A stretch of DNA of 64,000 nt from Nocardioides solisilvae (GCF_003194625.1 NZ_QHKX01000001.1:62001-126000); one strand, 5' to 3'; positions 32,866 through 41,181 are shown, numbered from the stretch's first letter. Notes: generated by a model not told the origin, from the sequence alone. A program made the numbers and translations.

Positions 32866-33909
32866 GTGACGGCCGCCGCGGCCCGGCGGGACCTGCTGAC
32901 CCTGCCCAAGGCCCACCTGCACCTCCACTTCACCGGCTCCATGCGGCACGCCACGCTGCTGGAGCTGGCGGAGCGGGACGGCATCGCGCTGCCCGACTCG
33001 CTCGTCTCCGACTGGCCCCCGCAGCTGTCGGCCGCCGACGAGAAGGGGTGGTTCCGCTTCCAGCGGCTCTACGACGTCGCCCGCTCGGTGCTGCGCACCG
33101 AGGGCGACGTCCGGCGCCTGGTCCGCGAGGCCGCCGAGGACGACGTGCGCGACGGCGGCCGGTGGCTGGAGATCCAGGTCGACCCGAGCGGGTACGCCGC
33201 CCGGTTCGGCGGGATCACCGCCTTCACCGACCTGGTGCTCGACGCGGTGGCCGACGCCTCGCGGAGCACCGGGCTGGGGATCGGCGTGGTGGTGGCCGCC
33301 AACCGCACCCGGCACCCGCTGGACGCCCGCACCCTGGCCCGGCTGGCCGCCCAGTACGCCAGCCGGGGCGTGGTGGGCTTCGGGCTCTCCAACGACGAGC
33401 GCCGGGGCCGCACGGGCGAGTTCGCGCCCGCCTTCCGGATCGCCGAGCGGGCCGGGCTGATGCTGGTCCCGCACGGCGGTGAGCTGCGCGGGCCCGAGCA
33501 CGTCCGGGTCTGCCTCGACGAGCTGCGCCCCGACCGGCTGGGCCACGGCGTCCGCTCCGCCGAGGACCCGCGCCTGCTGGAGCGGATCGTCGAGAGCGGG
33601 ACCGCGCTCGAGGTCTGCCCGGTCTCCAACGTGGCGCTGGGCGTCTACTCCGACCTCACCTCGGTGCCGCTGCCCGAGCTCGTGGCCGCGGGGGCGACGG
33701 TGGCGCTCGGCGCCGACGACCCGCTCCTCTTCGGCTCCCAGCTCGCCGGGCAGTACGCGACGATGCGGGCCGCCCACGAGCTCACCGACGCCCAGCTCGC
33801 CGAGCTGGCCCGGATGTCGGTGCGGGCGTCCCGGATGCCGTCCGACCTGCGGGAGCGCACCCTCGCCGAGGTCGACGCCTGGCTCGCGGCGCCGGCCGAC
33901 CCGCAGTGA
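32866..33909 (+). CDS. Adenosine deaminase-like metalloenzyme
   Basis: 347 residues of the adenosine/AMP deaminase family. Metal and catalytic positions: LHLHFTGSMRH at the N terminus (usual enzymes have HxHLDG), VPHGGELRGPEHV (usual HAGE), RLGHGVRSAEDP, CPVSNVALG and LGADDPLLF (usual GTDDP). Zinc ligands are thus kept, but substrate-facing residues differ from classical adenosine deaminase, so the true substrate may be another purine. Such HFTGSM variants recur beside murB and aspC in actinobacteria. The GTG at 32866 follows the aspC stop by 14 bases, so the two are likely co-transcribed. Ten bases separate it from convergent murB. Confidence 0.85.
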   Translation: MTAAAARRDLLTLPKAHLHLHFTGSMRHATLLELAERDGIALPDSLVSDWPPQLSAADEKGWFRFQRLYDVARSVLRTEGDVRRLVREAAEDDVRDGGRWLEIQVDPSGYAARFGGITAFTDLVLDAVADASRSTGLGIGVVVAANRTRHPLDARTLARLAAQYASRGVVGFGLSNDERRGRTGEFAPAFRIAERAGLMLVPHGGELRGPEHVRVCLDELRPDRLGHGVRSAEDPRLLERIVESGTALEVCPVSNVALGVYSDLTSVPLPELVAAGATVALGADDPLLFGSQLAGQYATMRAAHELTDAQLAELARMSVRASRMPSDLRERTLAEVDAWLAAPADPQ

Positions 33910-33918
33910 CCGGCCGCC

Positions 33919-34995
33919 TCAGAGCGAGCAGCCGACGAGCACGGGCTCGTTGACCAGCTCGACCCCGAAGGACTCCCGCACCCCGTCGCGGACCGCGCGG
34001 GCCAGGGCCAGCAGGTCGGCGGTCGTCCCGCCGCCGCGGTGGGTCAGGGCGAGGGTGTGCTTGGTGGAGAGGCTCACGGGGGCGCCCAGGGTGTAGCCCC
34101 GGCCGAAGCCGGCGTGCTCGATCAGCCACGCCGCGCTGGTCTTCACCCGGCCGTCGGGCTGGGCGAACCGCGGGGCGCCCGGGGGCAGCGTCTCGGCCTG
34201 CTCGGGGGCGAGGAGCGGGTTGGTGAAGAACGAGCCCGCGCTCCAGGTGTCGTGGTCGGCCTCGTCGAGGACCATCCCCTTGCCCGCCCGCAGGGCCAGC
34301 ACCGCCGCGCGCACGTCGGCGAGAGGGGCGCGCTGCCCCACCTCGACGCCCAGCCTGCGGGCGAGCTCGGCGTACCCGACCGGCGCCGAGAGCGAGCCGG
34401 TCACGAGCTGGAAGGCGACCTCGAGGACGACGTACCGCCCCGGCTCGGCCTTGAAGCGGCTGTGCCGGTAGCCGAAGCCGCAGTCGGCGGCGGCGAAGGT
34501 CCGCTGCCGGCGCTCCACCCGGTCCCAGGTGCGCACCGAGGCGACGGTCTGGGAGACCTCCTGGCCGTAGGCGCCGACGTTCTGGACGGGCGTGGCCCCG
34601 ACCGAGCCGGGGATCCCCGACAGCGCCTCGACGCCCACCCAGCCGCGCTCGACCGCGTGGGCCACGAAGGCGTCCCAGGACTCCCCCGCCGCGACCCTGA
34701 CCACGACGCCGCCGCAGCTGGGCGCGGCCGGTCCGGGGCCGTCCTCGACGTCGGGGCGCACGCCGCGGGTGCCGACCTTGACCACGAGGCCGTCGAAGCC
34801 GTCGTCGGAGACCACGAGGTTGGAGCCGCCGGCGACGAGCAGCAGGGGGCGGCCCGCGGCGTCCGCGGTCGAGACGGCCTCGACCAGCTCGGCCTCGGTG
34901 GTGGCGACCACCAGCTCGGCGGCCGGGCCGCCCAGGCGCAGGGTGGTGTGCTCGGCGAGACGGGGAGCGCCGGTCTGCCGGGAGGCGTCAGGCAC
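33919..34995 (-). CDS. murB: UDP-N-acetylenolpyruvoylglucosamine reductase
   Basis: 358 residues. FAD-binding motif LLLVAGGSNLVVSDDGFDGL (about 50), SGIPGSVGATPVQNVGAYGQ, the type I insert region YRHSRFK, the proton-donor serine in SAGSFFTNP (about 240), and the C-terminal catalytic glutamate in FGVELVNEPVLVG. It reduces UDP-GlcNAc-enolpyruvate with NADPH in peptidoglycan synthesis. The GTG start overlaps the preceding MaoC-like stop by 8 bases, so it is the last gene of hadA-hadB-murB. The start just before ASRQTGAPRLAEHTTLRLGG fits the family. Confidence 0.96.
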   Translation of the reverse strand: MPDASRQTGAPRLAEHTTLRLGGPAAELVVATTEAELVEAVSTADAAGRPLLLVAGGSNLVVSDDGFDGLVVKVGTRGVRPDVEDGPGPAAPSCGGVVVRVAAGESWDAFVAHAVERGWVGVEALSGIPGSVGATPVQNVGAYGQEVSQTVASVRTWDRVERRQRTFAAADCGFGYRHSRFKAEPGRYVVLEVAFQLVTGSLSAPVGYAELARRLGVEVGQRAPLADVRAAVLALRAGKGMVLDEADHDTWSAGSFFTNPLLAPEQAETLPPGAPRFAQPDGRVKTSAAWLIEHAGFGRGYTLGAPVSLSTKHTLALTHRGGGTTADLLALARAVRDGVRESFGVELVNEPVLVGCSL

Positions 34996-35413
34996 CGGGC
35001 GCCACCCGGACGACGGCGCGCGGCATCCCGAGCACCTTGCTGCCGCCGCTGGTGACCTCCAGCCCGAGGGTGACGACATGGGCGCCGTCGTCCTCGTGGC
35101 TGACGCCCTTGACGGTGCCGAGGACGCGCAGCTCTGCGCCGCCCTCGGCGGGGACGACGACGGGGTTGGTGAACTTGCAGCCGATCTCACGGACCTCGCC
35201 GCCGTCGGTCCACTCGCGGACCGCCCGGGCGACCAGCGCCATCGTGTACATCCCGTGGGCGATCACGCCGGGCAGGCCGACCGAGCGGGCGACCTCCTCG
35301 TCCTGGTGGATGGGGTTGTGGTCGCCGCTGGCGTGGGCGTAGCGGACCAGGTCCTCCCGGGTCACGGTGAACGTGTGCGCGTCCAGGACCTGGCCGGTCT
35401 CGAAGGCGGTCAT
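34988..35413 (-). CDS. hadB: MaoC-like (R)-hydratase/dehydratase, HadB type
   Basis: 141 residues, hot-dog fold. The hydratase motif is complete: YAHASGDHNPIHQDEEVARS (catalytic Asp and His) and GVIAHGMYTMALV. It pairs with the adjacent HadA-like gene; their start and stop overlap (ATGA). In mycobacteria HadAB dehydrates 3-hydroxyacyl-ACP in the FAS-II mycolate pathway. In actinobacteria without mycolates the role of this conserved pair is not established. Gene order rpmG-hadA-hadB-murB supports orthology. Confidence 0.9.
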   Translation of the reverse strand: MTAFETGQVLDAHTFTVTREDLVRYAHASGDHNPIHQDEEVARSVGLPGVIAHGMYTMALVARAVREWTDGGEVREIGCKFTNPVVVPAEGGAELRVLGTVKGVSHEDDGAHVVTLGLEVTSGGSKVLGMPRAVVRVAPGA

Positions 35414-35814
35414 GCGTCCTCCTCCCCCCGGTGGACCAGGGTGGCGTGCGCCGTGCAGACCAGCGAGCCGTCGGGCGCGGTCAGGGCGCTGGTGGTGCCG
35501 ATGATGTCGTTGCCGCCGATCTGGCGGAGGCTGCTGACGGTGAGGGTGGCGACGAGGGTGTCCCCCACCTCGACCGGGCGCTCGTAGGCGAAGCGCTGCT
35601 CGCCGTGGACGATCCGGTGCAGGGCGAGCCCCTCGTTGTCGAGGAAGGCCTGCATCGCGTCGAAGGCGAGCACGATCGGGAACGTCGCCGGGGCCGGGCC
35701 GCCGTCGTACCGGTCGCCCGTGGCGGCGACGAAGTCGGCGACCGCCTCGCGCGTCACCTCGTAGGGGTCCGTGGGCGGGAAGCTGCGTCCCACCAGGGTC
35801 TGGTCCAGGGGCAT
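35410..35814 (-). CDS. hadA: MaoC N-terminal-type dehydratase subunit, HadA type
   Basis: 134 residues, a hot-dog domain of the FAS1-like/MaoC N-terminal kind: TDPYEVTREAVADFVAATGD, PATFPIVLAFDAMQAF, and the strand RIVHGEQRFAYERPVEVGDT. It lacks the DxNPxH catalytic motif, which the partner HadB supplies, as in known HadAB heterodimers. The ATG overlaps nothing upstream and follows TATTTT (35822-35827) by seven bases, a leaderless-type promoter just beyond the rpmG terminator. It starts the hadA-hadB-murB operon. Confidence 0.88.
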   Translation of the reverse strand: MPLDQTLVGRSFPPTDPYEVTREAVADFVAATGDRYDGGPAPATFPIVLAFDAMQAFLDNEGLALHRIVHGEQRFAYERPVEVGDTLVATLTVSSLRQIGGNDIIGTTSALTAPDGSLVCTAHATLVHRGEEDA

Positions 35815-35821
35815 GCCAGCC

Positions 35822-35827
35822 AAAATA
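35822..35827 (-). promoter_or_regulatory. -10 element for hadA-hadB-murB
   Basis: Minus-strand TATTTT, seven bases before the hadA ATG, immediately downstream of the rpmG terminator. No ribosome site is visible, so the transcript is probably leaderless. Confidence 0.55.
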
Positions 35828-35832
35828 GCGAG

Positions 35833-35861
35833 CGACCCGCCCGGTGGGACCGGGCGGGTCG
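35833..35861 (-). terminator. rpmG terminator
   Basis: Perfect 13-bp stem, CGACCCGCCCGGT (35833-35845) with ACCGGGCGGGTCG (35849-35861), GGG loop, 34 bases past the rpmG stop. The minus-strand sequence after it is GCTCGCTATTTTGG, giving a short T-run that overlaps the hadA -10. Confidence 0.88.
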
Positions 35862-35894
35862 GCGACGCTGGGTGCTGCGCTCCGTGCTGGGGCG

Positions 35895-36065
35895 TCAGCG
35901 GGTCTCGCGGTGCGCGGTGTGCGTGCGGCAGCGCGGGCAGAACTTCTTCATCTCCAGGCGGTCGGGGTCGTTCCGACGGTTCTTCTTGGTGATGTAGTTG
36001 CGCTCCTTGCAGTCCACGCACGCAAGCGTGATCTTCGGGCGAACGTCAGAGCTCTTGCTGGCCAC
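35895..36065 (-). CDS. rpmG: 50S ribosomal protein L33
   Basis: 56 residues from a GTG with GAAGGA six bases upstream. The sequence has the expected [40 protein letters not shown] and [11 protein letters not shown], with two CxxC pairs, so it is the zinc-binding form that can be replaced under zinc limitation by a non-zinc paralogue. Too short for many gene finders. It lies between tRNA-Met and hadA, its usual actinobacterial place. Confidence 0.96.
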   Translation of the reverse strand: MASKSSDVRPKITLACVDCKERNYITKKNRRNDPDRLEMKKFCPRCRTHTAHRETR

Positions 36066-36112
36066 GGGAAGTCCTTCGTCGAATGCTGAGTGTGGTGCGG
36101 TGGTCGATCTCG

Positions 36113-36186
36113 TAGCGAGGGCGGGACTCGAACCCGCGACACCACGATTATGAGTCGTGTGCTCTAACCACCTGAGCTACCCCGCC
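36113..36186 (-). tRNA. tRNA-Met (CAU), elongator type
   Basis: 74 bases. D-arm GCTCAGGTGGTTAGAGC, anticodon stem-loop ACGACTCATAATCGT, T-arm GCGGGTTCGAGTCCCGC. The acceptor GGCGGGG/CCTCGCT contains G-U pairs, including the first one. Lack of the three G-C pairs in the anticodon stem argues against an initiator. Confidence 0.95.
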
Positions 36187-36199
36187 GCCGGGCGGGGCG

Positions 36200-36220
36200 C
36201 CGTACTCGACCAGAGTACGG
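36200..36220. other. Hairpin between tRNA-Thr and tRNA-Met
   Basis: CCGTACTC (36200-36207) pairs perfectly with GAGTACGG (36213-36220) around GACCA. It lies in the short spacer of the tRNA pair and could guide processing of a joint precursor. Confidence 0.5.
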
Positions 36221-36232
36221 GACCCGTCCCAG

Positions 36233-36305
36233 AGCCCCTTTACGGAATCGAACCGTAGACCTTCTCCTTACCATGGAGACGCTCTGCCGACTGAGCTAAA
36301 GGGGC
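36233..36305 (-). tRNA. tRNA-Thr (GGU)
   Basis: 73 bases. Acceptor GCCCCTT/AAGGGGC, D-arm GCTCAGTCGGCAGAGC, anticodon stem-loop TCTCCATGGTAAGGAGA (anticodon GGT), T-arm TACGGTTCGATTCCGTA. Upstream of tRNA-Met and rpmG, a conserved actinobacterial order. Confidence 0.97.
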
Positions 36306-36354
36306 AACGACGGAAGAGAATACACAGCCCCGACCCCAGCGAGAAATCGGCCCC

Positions 36355-37755
36355 TCACTCCTGGATCCTGGGCCACGGCTGGCCCTCCTCGAGGGAGTAG
36401 GCGAGGTCGAGCAGGAGGGCCTCCTGGCCCTTACCCGCGGCCAGCTGCATGCCGTGCGGGAGACCCGCGGCGGTGGTGGCCAGCGGCAGGCTCACGGCCG
36501 GGTCGCCGGTGGCGTTCTGCAGGGGCGTGAAGGCCACCCAGTCCATCATCCGGTCGATGACCTCCTCGTAGTCCCGGGTGGGGTCGAGGTGGCCGACCTT
36601 CGGCGTCTCGGTGGCGAGCGTCGGCGTCAGCGTGACGTCGTACTTCTCGTAGTGCTTGCGGGACAGCAGCTGGGAGCCGGCCATCGTCGCCATCGCGACG
36701 GGCAGCCTGTGCAGGTGGCGACGGCAGTGGCGGTCGAGGCCGAGGGTGAGGTTGTCGAGGTTCTCCGGGTTCCAGGAGGCGCCGTGGGTGCGGCGGCCGG
36801 TGCGGACCAGGAACATCGACAGCATCGACCAGTAGAGCAGGAAGTGGTCGGCGAACCAGTCCGGCACCGGCGGGTCGACGTGCTCGACCTGGTGGCCGAG
36901 GCTCTCCAGCAGCGAGGCCGTCTTGAGGGTCAGCTCGCGCACCTCCGGCGAGGAGCTGCGGCCCACGCCCTCGGTGACCACCGCGACCCGCAGCCGGCGG
37001 CCCGAGGGGCCGCGGACGTCGCCGACGGGCGGGAGCTTCGGGTTGCGGTAGATGCGCTCGGACTCGCGCAGGAACGCCGCGGTGTCGCGGACCGTGCGCG
37101 AGACCACGCCGTCGGCGACGATCCGCACCGGCATGCTCCGGTTGAGCTTGTCCTGCGGCACCCGGTCCCGGGTCGGCTTGAGCCCGACCAGGCCGTTGAC
37201 GGCCGCCGGGATCCGGATGGACCCGCCGCCGTCGTTGGCGTGCGCGATCGGCACCGCTCCCGCGGCCACCAGCGCGGCCGAGCCGGCCGAGGAGGCGCCC
37301 GCGTAGTGGTCGTGGTGCCAGGGGCTGCGGACCGGCCCGAGGCGCGGGTGGTCGACGGCGCCGGAGAAGCCGAACTCCGAGAGGCGGGACTTGCCGATCG
37401 GGATGATCCCGGTCGCGAGGTACATCCGCGCGAAGTCGCCGTCGCGCTGGGCGGGCGGGGCCACGAAGGCGTCGGTGCCGTGCTGGGTCGGGAGCCCGGC
37501 CACGTCGGCGTTGTCCTTGATGACGGTCGGGATCCCGGAGAAGAAGCCGCCCCGCGGGTCTCGCGCCCGGTGCCGGGCGAGGTCGAACATCTCGACCGCC
37601 AGGGTGCCGAGGTGCTCGTCGACCTCGAGGGTGCGGGCGATGGCGGCGTCGACGAGCTCGACCGGCGTGACCTCGCCCCGGTGGAGCAGCTCGACGAGCC
37701 CGACGGCGTCGTGGTCGAGCAGGGCGTCCTCGGCGTAGGCATGGCGTCGCGTCAT
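36355..37755 (-). CDS. Amidase signature family hydrolase
   Basis: 466 residues. The Ser-cisSer-Lys triad is visible: lysine in [17 protein letters not shown] (about 80), cis-Ser and nucleophile in [19 protein letters not shown] and [20 protein letters not shown] (about 155-190). Family members hydrolyse amides; related enzymes include 6-aminohexanoate-cyclic-dimer hydrolase. The ATG follows TACTGT by eight bases, a leaderless-type start. The DUF222/HNH gene ends 26 bases upstream on the same strand but has its own LexA-controlled promoter. Substrate unknown. Confidence 0.9.
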   Translation of the reverse strand: MTRRHAYAEDALLDHDAVGLVELLHRGEVTPVELVDAAIARTLEVDEHLGTLAVEMFDLARHRARDPRGGFFSGIPTVIKDNADVAGLPTQHGTDAFVAPPAQRDGDFARMYLATGIIPIGKSRLSEFGFSGAVDHPRLGPVRSPWHHDHYAGASSAGSAALVAAGAVPIAHANDGGGSIRIPAAVNGLVGLKPTRDRVPQDKLNRSMPVRIVADGVVSRTVRDTAAFLRESERIYRNPKLPPVGDVRGPSGRRLRVAVVTEGVGRSSSPEVRELTLKTASLLESLGHQVEHVDPPVPDWFADHFLLYWSMLSMFLVRTGRRTHGASWNPENLDNLTLGLDRHCRRHLHRLPVAMATMAGSQLLSRKHYEKYDVTLTPTLATETPKVGHLDPTRDYEEVIDRMMDWVAFTPLQNATGDPAVSLPLATTAAGLPHGMQLAAGKGQEALLLDLAYSLEEGQPWPRIQE

Positions 37756-37781
37756 GCGACCGGACAGTAACCACCGGTCGT

Positions 37782-39377
37782 TCAGGAGTCGAGGGTGTCG
37801 GTGACCGGGACGGTCCCGTCGGGGCCGACGAGGAACCAGTGGCCGTGGGGGGTGCGCCACAGCCAGCGGACCCGGTCGACCTGCCAGACCCGGACCCCGG
37901 CGTGGGTCTTCCACCGGTGGTGGCGCCGGCAGAGGGGTTGGGAGTTGTGGGTGCCGGTCTGGCCCGGCGGGCCCGTGGCCGACCAGGGTTGGGGGTGGTC
38001 GTGGTCGACCCGGCGACCCTGGTGGCGCGACCAGGGGAACCGTTCCCCGCCCGCGCGGAGCCAGACCCGCTCCTTGAGGCGGTCGGTGTGCTCGTAGGCG
38101 GTGCCTCGGACCTCCTCGGCCAGGTTGACCACCGGCTGCAGCTCCACGTGCGCGTGGCCCAGCAGCTCGGCCAGCCGCGCCACCAGCAGCGGGCCCAGCT
38201 CCTCGACCCGGGCCACCGAGGCCTCGGCGTCGACCAGGCCCTGGGCCGTCACGTGGACGTGCACCCGGGCCGTGGGGCGCAGCTGGGCCGGGTCCACGCA
38301 CCGCAACGCGGCCAGCAGGTCGGCCGGGAACGCCAGTGCCCGCGACACGGACCGCCCGCCCGGGTCGCCCGGCTCTCCCGGCTCGTCGGTTTCGCCGGGC
38401 TCCTTGTCGGGCTGGTCGGGCTGGTCGGGGTGGTTGTCGGGGTGGTGCTCCAGCAGCAGGGTCAGAAGCCCCGCGGGGCGGGCCAGCCACCCGAACGCCT
38501 CGGAGCGCAGCTGGTCATGGGTGGGCCGTTCGTCGGCCGGCACACCCGCGGCGCAGAGACGTTCGCGGAGGATCTCGGCGACTCGCTCGACCATCGCCTC
38601 GACGTAGACCGCGTCCCCGGCCTGGACCCGGGCGATCACGTGCCGCAGGCCGGCCTCGTCGCTCCGCCCCACCGCGACGTACCTGCGCGCCCGCTCCAGC
38701 GCGACCCGGTGGGCGTGGGCCTCGGGGTCGGCCTCGATCACCTTCGCCGCCGCGACCTCCAGCACCCTCGCCGGGGACTCCCCGGCGATGATCCGCGCCA
38801 CCGCGGCGTCCACCACCCCCACCACGTCGGCACCCAGGTGACGCGAGGCCACCGCGACCCGCCGCGCCACCCACGCCTCGGCCTCGCCCGCCCGGACCCG
38901 CGCCCACGTCAACGGCAGGCGATGCTGCAGGTCCAGCACGTCAGCGACCGCCGACCGCTGCGTGGACCACCCACACCCCCGCACCAACGCCAGCTCGCCG
39001 ATGCACAGGTCCCGCACCCACGGCGTCCCCTCGCCACCCAGGCACACCAACCGGTCCATCCGCGACGCCGTCGGATCCTCGGCCGGGTCACCGCCGTGCA
39101 ACAACGCCCACCGGGCCGCCAGCTCCAGCTCAGCCACCTCAGCCGCCCGCCGGACGCGCAGCTCCGCCTTCGCCGCCGCCAGCACCCCCGCAGCGTCCAG
39201 GTCGTCCAGCGGCACCCGCGGCTCCCCCGGCTCGTCACCCCAAGAGCCTGCGAGCGACGTCGTGCCGGCGCCGGTCATGAGCCCCAGCGTCGAGACCAAC
39301 GCCCCGGGCACGTCCCGGACCGGGGGCACCTCACCGACGCCCGAGAAATCGGGCAGCAGGAGCGGTCGCCGGGCCAT
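37782..39377 (-). CDS. DUF222 / HNH endonuclease (REP13E12-like), SOS-controlled
   Basis: 531 residues. The N-terminal and middle parts are DUF222: DLDAAGVLAAAKAELRVRRA, DRLVCLGGEGTPWVRDLCIG, ARVRAGEAEAWVARRVAVAS. A Pro/Asp/Glu linker follows (HPDQPDQPDKEPGETDEPG, about 330-350). The C terminus has a complete HNH nuclease motif: RRVDHDHPQPW, HNSQPLCRRHHRWKTH (about 465-505). This architecture equals the M. tuberculosis REP13E12 family and is abundant in Nocardioides. A perfect LexA palindrome lies 13 bases before the ATG, so expression is expected on DNA damage. Biological role and DNA target are unknown. Start chosen at MARRPLLLP, with GGGAG upstream. Confidence 0.9.
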   Translation of the reverse strand: MARRPLLLPDFSGVGEVPPVRDVPGALVSTLGLMTGAGTTSLAGSWGDEPGEPRVPLDDLDAAGVLAAAKAELRVRRAAEVAELELAARWALLHGGDPAEDPTASRMDRLVCLGGEGTPWVRDLCIGELALVRGCGWSTQRSAVADVLDLQHRLPLTWARVRAGEAEAWVARRVAVASRHLGADVVGVVDAAVARIIAGESPARVLEVAAAKVIEADPEAHAHRVALERARRYVAVGRSDEAGLRHVIARVQAGDAVYVEAMVERVAEILRERLCAAGVPADERPTHDQLRSEAFGWLARPAGLLTLLLEHHPDNHPDQPDQPDKEPGETDEPGEPGDPGGRSVSRALAFPADLLAALRCVDPAQLRPTARVHVHVTAQGLVDAEASVARVEELGPLLVARLAELLGHAHVELQPVVNLAEEVRGTAYEHTDRLKERVWLRAGGERFPWSRHQGRRVDHDHPQPWSATGPPGQTGTHNSQPLCRRHHRWKTHAGVRVWQVDRVRWLWRTPHGHWFLVGPDGTVPVTDTLDS

Positions 39378-39390
39378 GCCCCATTCTCCC

Positions 39391-39406
39391 TCGAACACAT
39401 GTTCGA
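39391..39406. promoter_or_regulatory. LexA (SOS) box
   Basis: TCGAACACATGTTCGA is a perfect 16-bp match to the Gram-positive/actinobacterial SOS consensus TCGAAC-N4-GTTCGA. On the minus strand it fills the spacer between TTGCAA and GAGAAT, so LexA would block the promoter of the HNH gene. Similar boxes precede REP13E12 genes in M. tuberculosis. Confidence 0.88.
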
Positions 39407-39492
39407 TTGCAAGACCCAAAAGGACCCTGTGGACGACCACCCATTCAGGCTCGCGCCGCCCCCGAGCGCGGCGCCGCGCGGGCGTCAGGTTG

Positions 39493-40194
39493 TCACAGCA
39501 GCCACAGGACGAGCGGCAGCAGCAGGCTGGTCGCCAGCGCGGTGAGCCCCATCGAGAGCCCGGAGAAGGCGCCCTCGGTCTCGTCCTCGTGCAGCGCCCG
39601 CGACGTCCCGATCCCGTGCGACGAGGCGCCCATCGCCAGCCCGCGGGCCCGCCGGTCCCGCACCCGGGCCAGTGTGAGCACGGTCGGGCCCGCGACGGCG
39701 CCGAGCACCCCGGCCACCACCGTCACGACGGCGGTCAGGGCCGGGATCCCGCCGACCTGCTCGGAGAGGGCGATCGAGACCGGGGTGGTCGCCGCCTTGG
39801 GCGCGAGGGTGAGGGCCAGCTCCTCTCCCCCGCCCAGCAGCCGCACCAGGCCGTGGGCGCTGACGATCGACACCACGGCCCCGAGCGGGACGGCCACCAG
39901 CATCGGCCCCACCACGCCGCGGAGGCGGCGTACCTGTCGGTGCAGCGGGACGGCCAGCGCGACCGTCGCCGGGCCCAGCCAGAAGCTGATCAGCCGGGCC
40001 CCGTCGGCGTAGACGGCGTAGTCGACGTCGGCGATCGTGAGGAAGAGCACCGTCACCACGATCGCCACGAGGACCGGCTGGGCCACCGGGTGTCCGCCGG
40101 TCCGATCCCGCAGCTGCAGCCCCAGCTGGTAGCCCAGCAGGGTGACCAGGAGCATCAGCAGCGGCGAGGAGACGAGCTCGCGCCACTCGCTCAC
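39493..40194 (-). CDS. lrgB: LrgB/CidB family membrane protein
   Basis: 233 residues with about seven hydrophobic spans. Family landmarks: FWLGPATVALAVPLHRQVRR, LAPKAATTPVSIALSEQVGG and GASSHGIGTSRALHEDETEG. LrgAB/CidAB proteins affect murein hydrolase activity and export; in plants and some bacteria the relatives carry glycolate/lactate or pyruvate. The GTG start overlaps the lrgA stop (GTGA). A 14-bp palindrome GCGCGGCGCCGCGC at 39466-39479, past the stop, may terminate the transcript. Confidence 0.9.
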   Translation of the reverse strand: MSEWRELVSSPLLMLLVTLLGYQLGLQLRDRTGGHPVAQPVLVAIVVTVLFLTIADVDYAVYADGARLISFWLGPATVALAVPLHRQVRRLRGVVGPMLVAVPLGAVVSIVSAHGLVRLLGGGEELALTLAPKAATTPVSIALSEQVGGIPALTAVVTVVAGVLGAVAGPTVLTLARVRDRRARGLAMGASSHGIGTSRALHEDETEGAFSGLSMGLTALATSLLLPLVLWLL

Positions 40195-40592
40195 GAGACG
40201 CTCCCCGGGGCGTCGTCGGAGGCCGCCCGCCGGCCCAGCAGCGCGACCGTCCACCCGACGACGAGCAGGCCGGCGAGCCAGGAGCCGGCGAGGGCGACGG
40301 CGATCGGCAGGGCGTCATCGCGCAGCACGCCGAGGTAGACGACGACCCCGACCCCCGCGGGCACGAAGAAGAGCTGCAGGTGCTTGAGCAGCACGTCGGC
40401 GGCGCGCAAGGTGCCGGAGGCGGAAGGCAGGGTGCCGGAGGCTGGGTCGTCGGGCGGCGTCCGCCGCAGCTGGAGGAACCCGAACAGCAGCACCATGCCG
40501 ACCACCGGACCGGGCACCGGCAGCGCGGTCAGCCGCACGAGCACCTCTCCGACGAGCTGGCAGCCGAGCAGGACGGTGAGGCCCCGCAGCAT
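40191..40592 (-). CDS. lrgA: LrgA/CidA family membrane protein (holin-like)
   Basis: 133 residues with four predicted spans. The family core is clear: LGCQLVGEVLVRLTALPVPG, PVVGMVLLFGFLQL, and LKHLQLFFVPAGVGVVVYLG. A linker with a repeated SGTLxxASGTL separates spans two and three. It functions with LrgB. The gene follows the tag gene by 16 bases on the same strand, so it may belong to that transcript. Confidence 0.9.
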   Translation of the reverse strand: MLRGLTVLLGCQLVGEVLVRLTALPVPGPVVGMVLLFGFLQLRRTPPDDPASGTLPSASGTLRAADVLLKHLQLFFVPAGVGVVVYLGVLRDDALPIAVALAGSWLAGLLVVGWTVALLGRRAASDDAPGSVS

Positions 40593-40608
40593 CAGGACGC
40601 CCGCAGCA

Positions 40609-41181
40609 TCAGCAGGCCCCGCGCCGGTGGCAGCCGGGCAGGTGGGGGTCGAAGAGGCCGACGGCCTCCATGAGCGCGTGCATCGTGGTGGGCCCGACGA
40701 AGGCGAACCCGGCCCGCTTGAGCGACTTCGAGAGCGCGACCGACTCGGGCGACGTCGTCGCGGCCTGGGGCTCGACCGGCGAGGCGGGCCGGTGGGCCAG
40801 CACCAGCGCCTCCAGGCCGCCGTCGGCGCGGAGCGCGACGGTCGCCCGGGCGTTGGTGATGGCGGCGTCGACCTTGCGGCGGTTGCGGACGATGCCGGCG
40901 TCGGCCATCAACCGCTCGACGTCCCGCTCGTCGTACGCCGCCACGGCGTCGGCGTCGAACCCGGCGAACGCCTCCCGGAAGGCCGGGCGCTTGTTGAGGA
41001 TCGTCAGCCACGAGAGCCCCGACTGGAAGGCCTCGAGGGTGATCCGTTCGAGGTACGCCGACTCCCCCTGGACCGGCACCCCCCACTCGGTGTCGTGGTA
41101 GGCCAGGTTGACCGGGTGACCCACCGCCCAGGGGCAGCGGGCGACGCCGTCCGGACGGGTGACCACCGAGAGCTCGCTCAT
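40609..41181 (-). CDS. tag: DNA-3-methyladenine glycosylase I
   Basis: 190 residues, typical Tag length. It begins with the zinc/base-binding region RCPWAVGHPVNLAYHDTEWG, then FQSGLSWLTILNKRPAFREA (helix-hairpin-helix part), MADAGIVRNRRKVDAAITNA, and FAFVGPTTMHALMEAVGLF with the C-terminal HLPGCHRR that completes the zinc site. It excises 3-methyladenine from alkylated DNA. CAGACT ends seven bases before the ATG, so a leaderless start is likely. Confidence 0.95.
   Translation of the reverse strand: MSELSVVTRPDGVARCPWAVGHPVNLAYHDTEWGVPVQGESAYLERITLEAFQSGLSWLTILNKRPAFREAFAGFDADAVAAYDERDVERLMADAGIVRNRRKVDAAITNARATVALRADGGLEALVLAHRPASPVEPQAATTSPESVALSKSLKRAGFAFVGPTTMHALMEAVGLFDPHLPGCHRRGAC

Noticed and set aside
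37782..39410. Mobile element or REP13E12-type repeat around the HNH gene
   Set aside because: No flanking direct or inverted repeats, integrase or composition change are visible; only the gene family resembles REP13E12.
39466..39479. Palindrome GCGCGGCGCCGCGC downstream of lrgB
   Set aside because: Too short and purely GC to call a terminator with confidence; mentioned only under lrgB.
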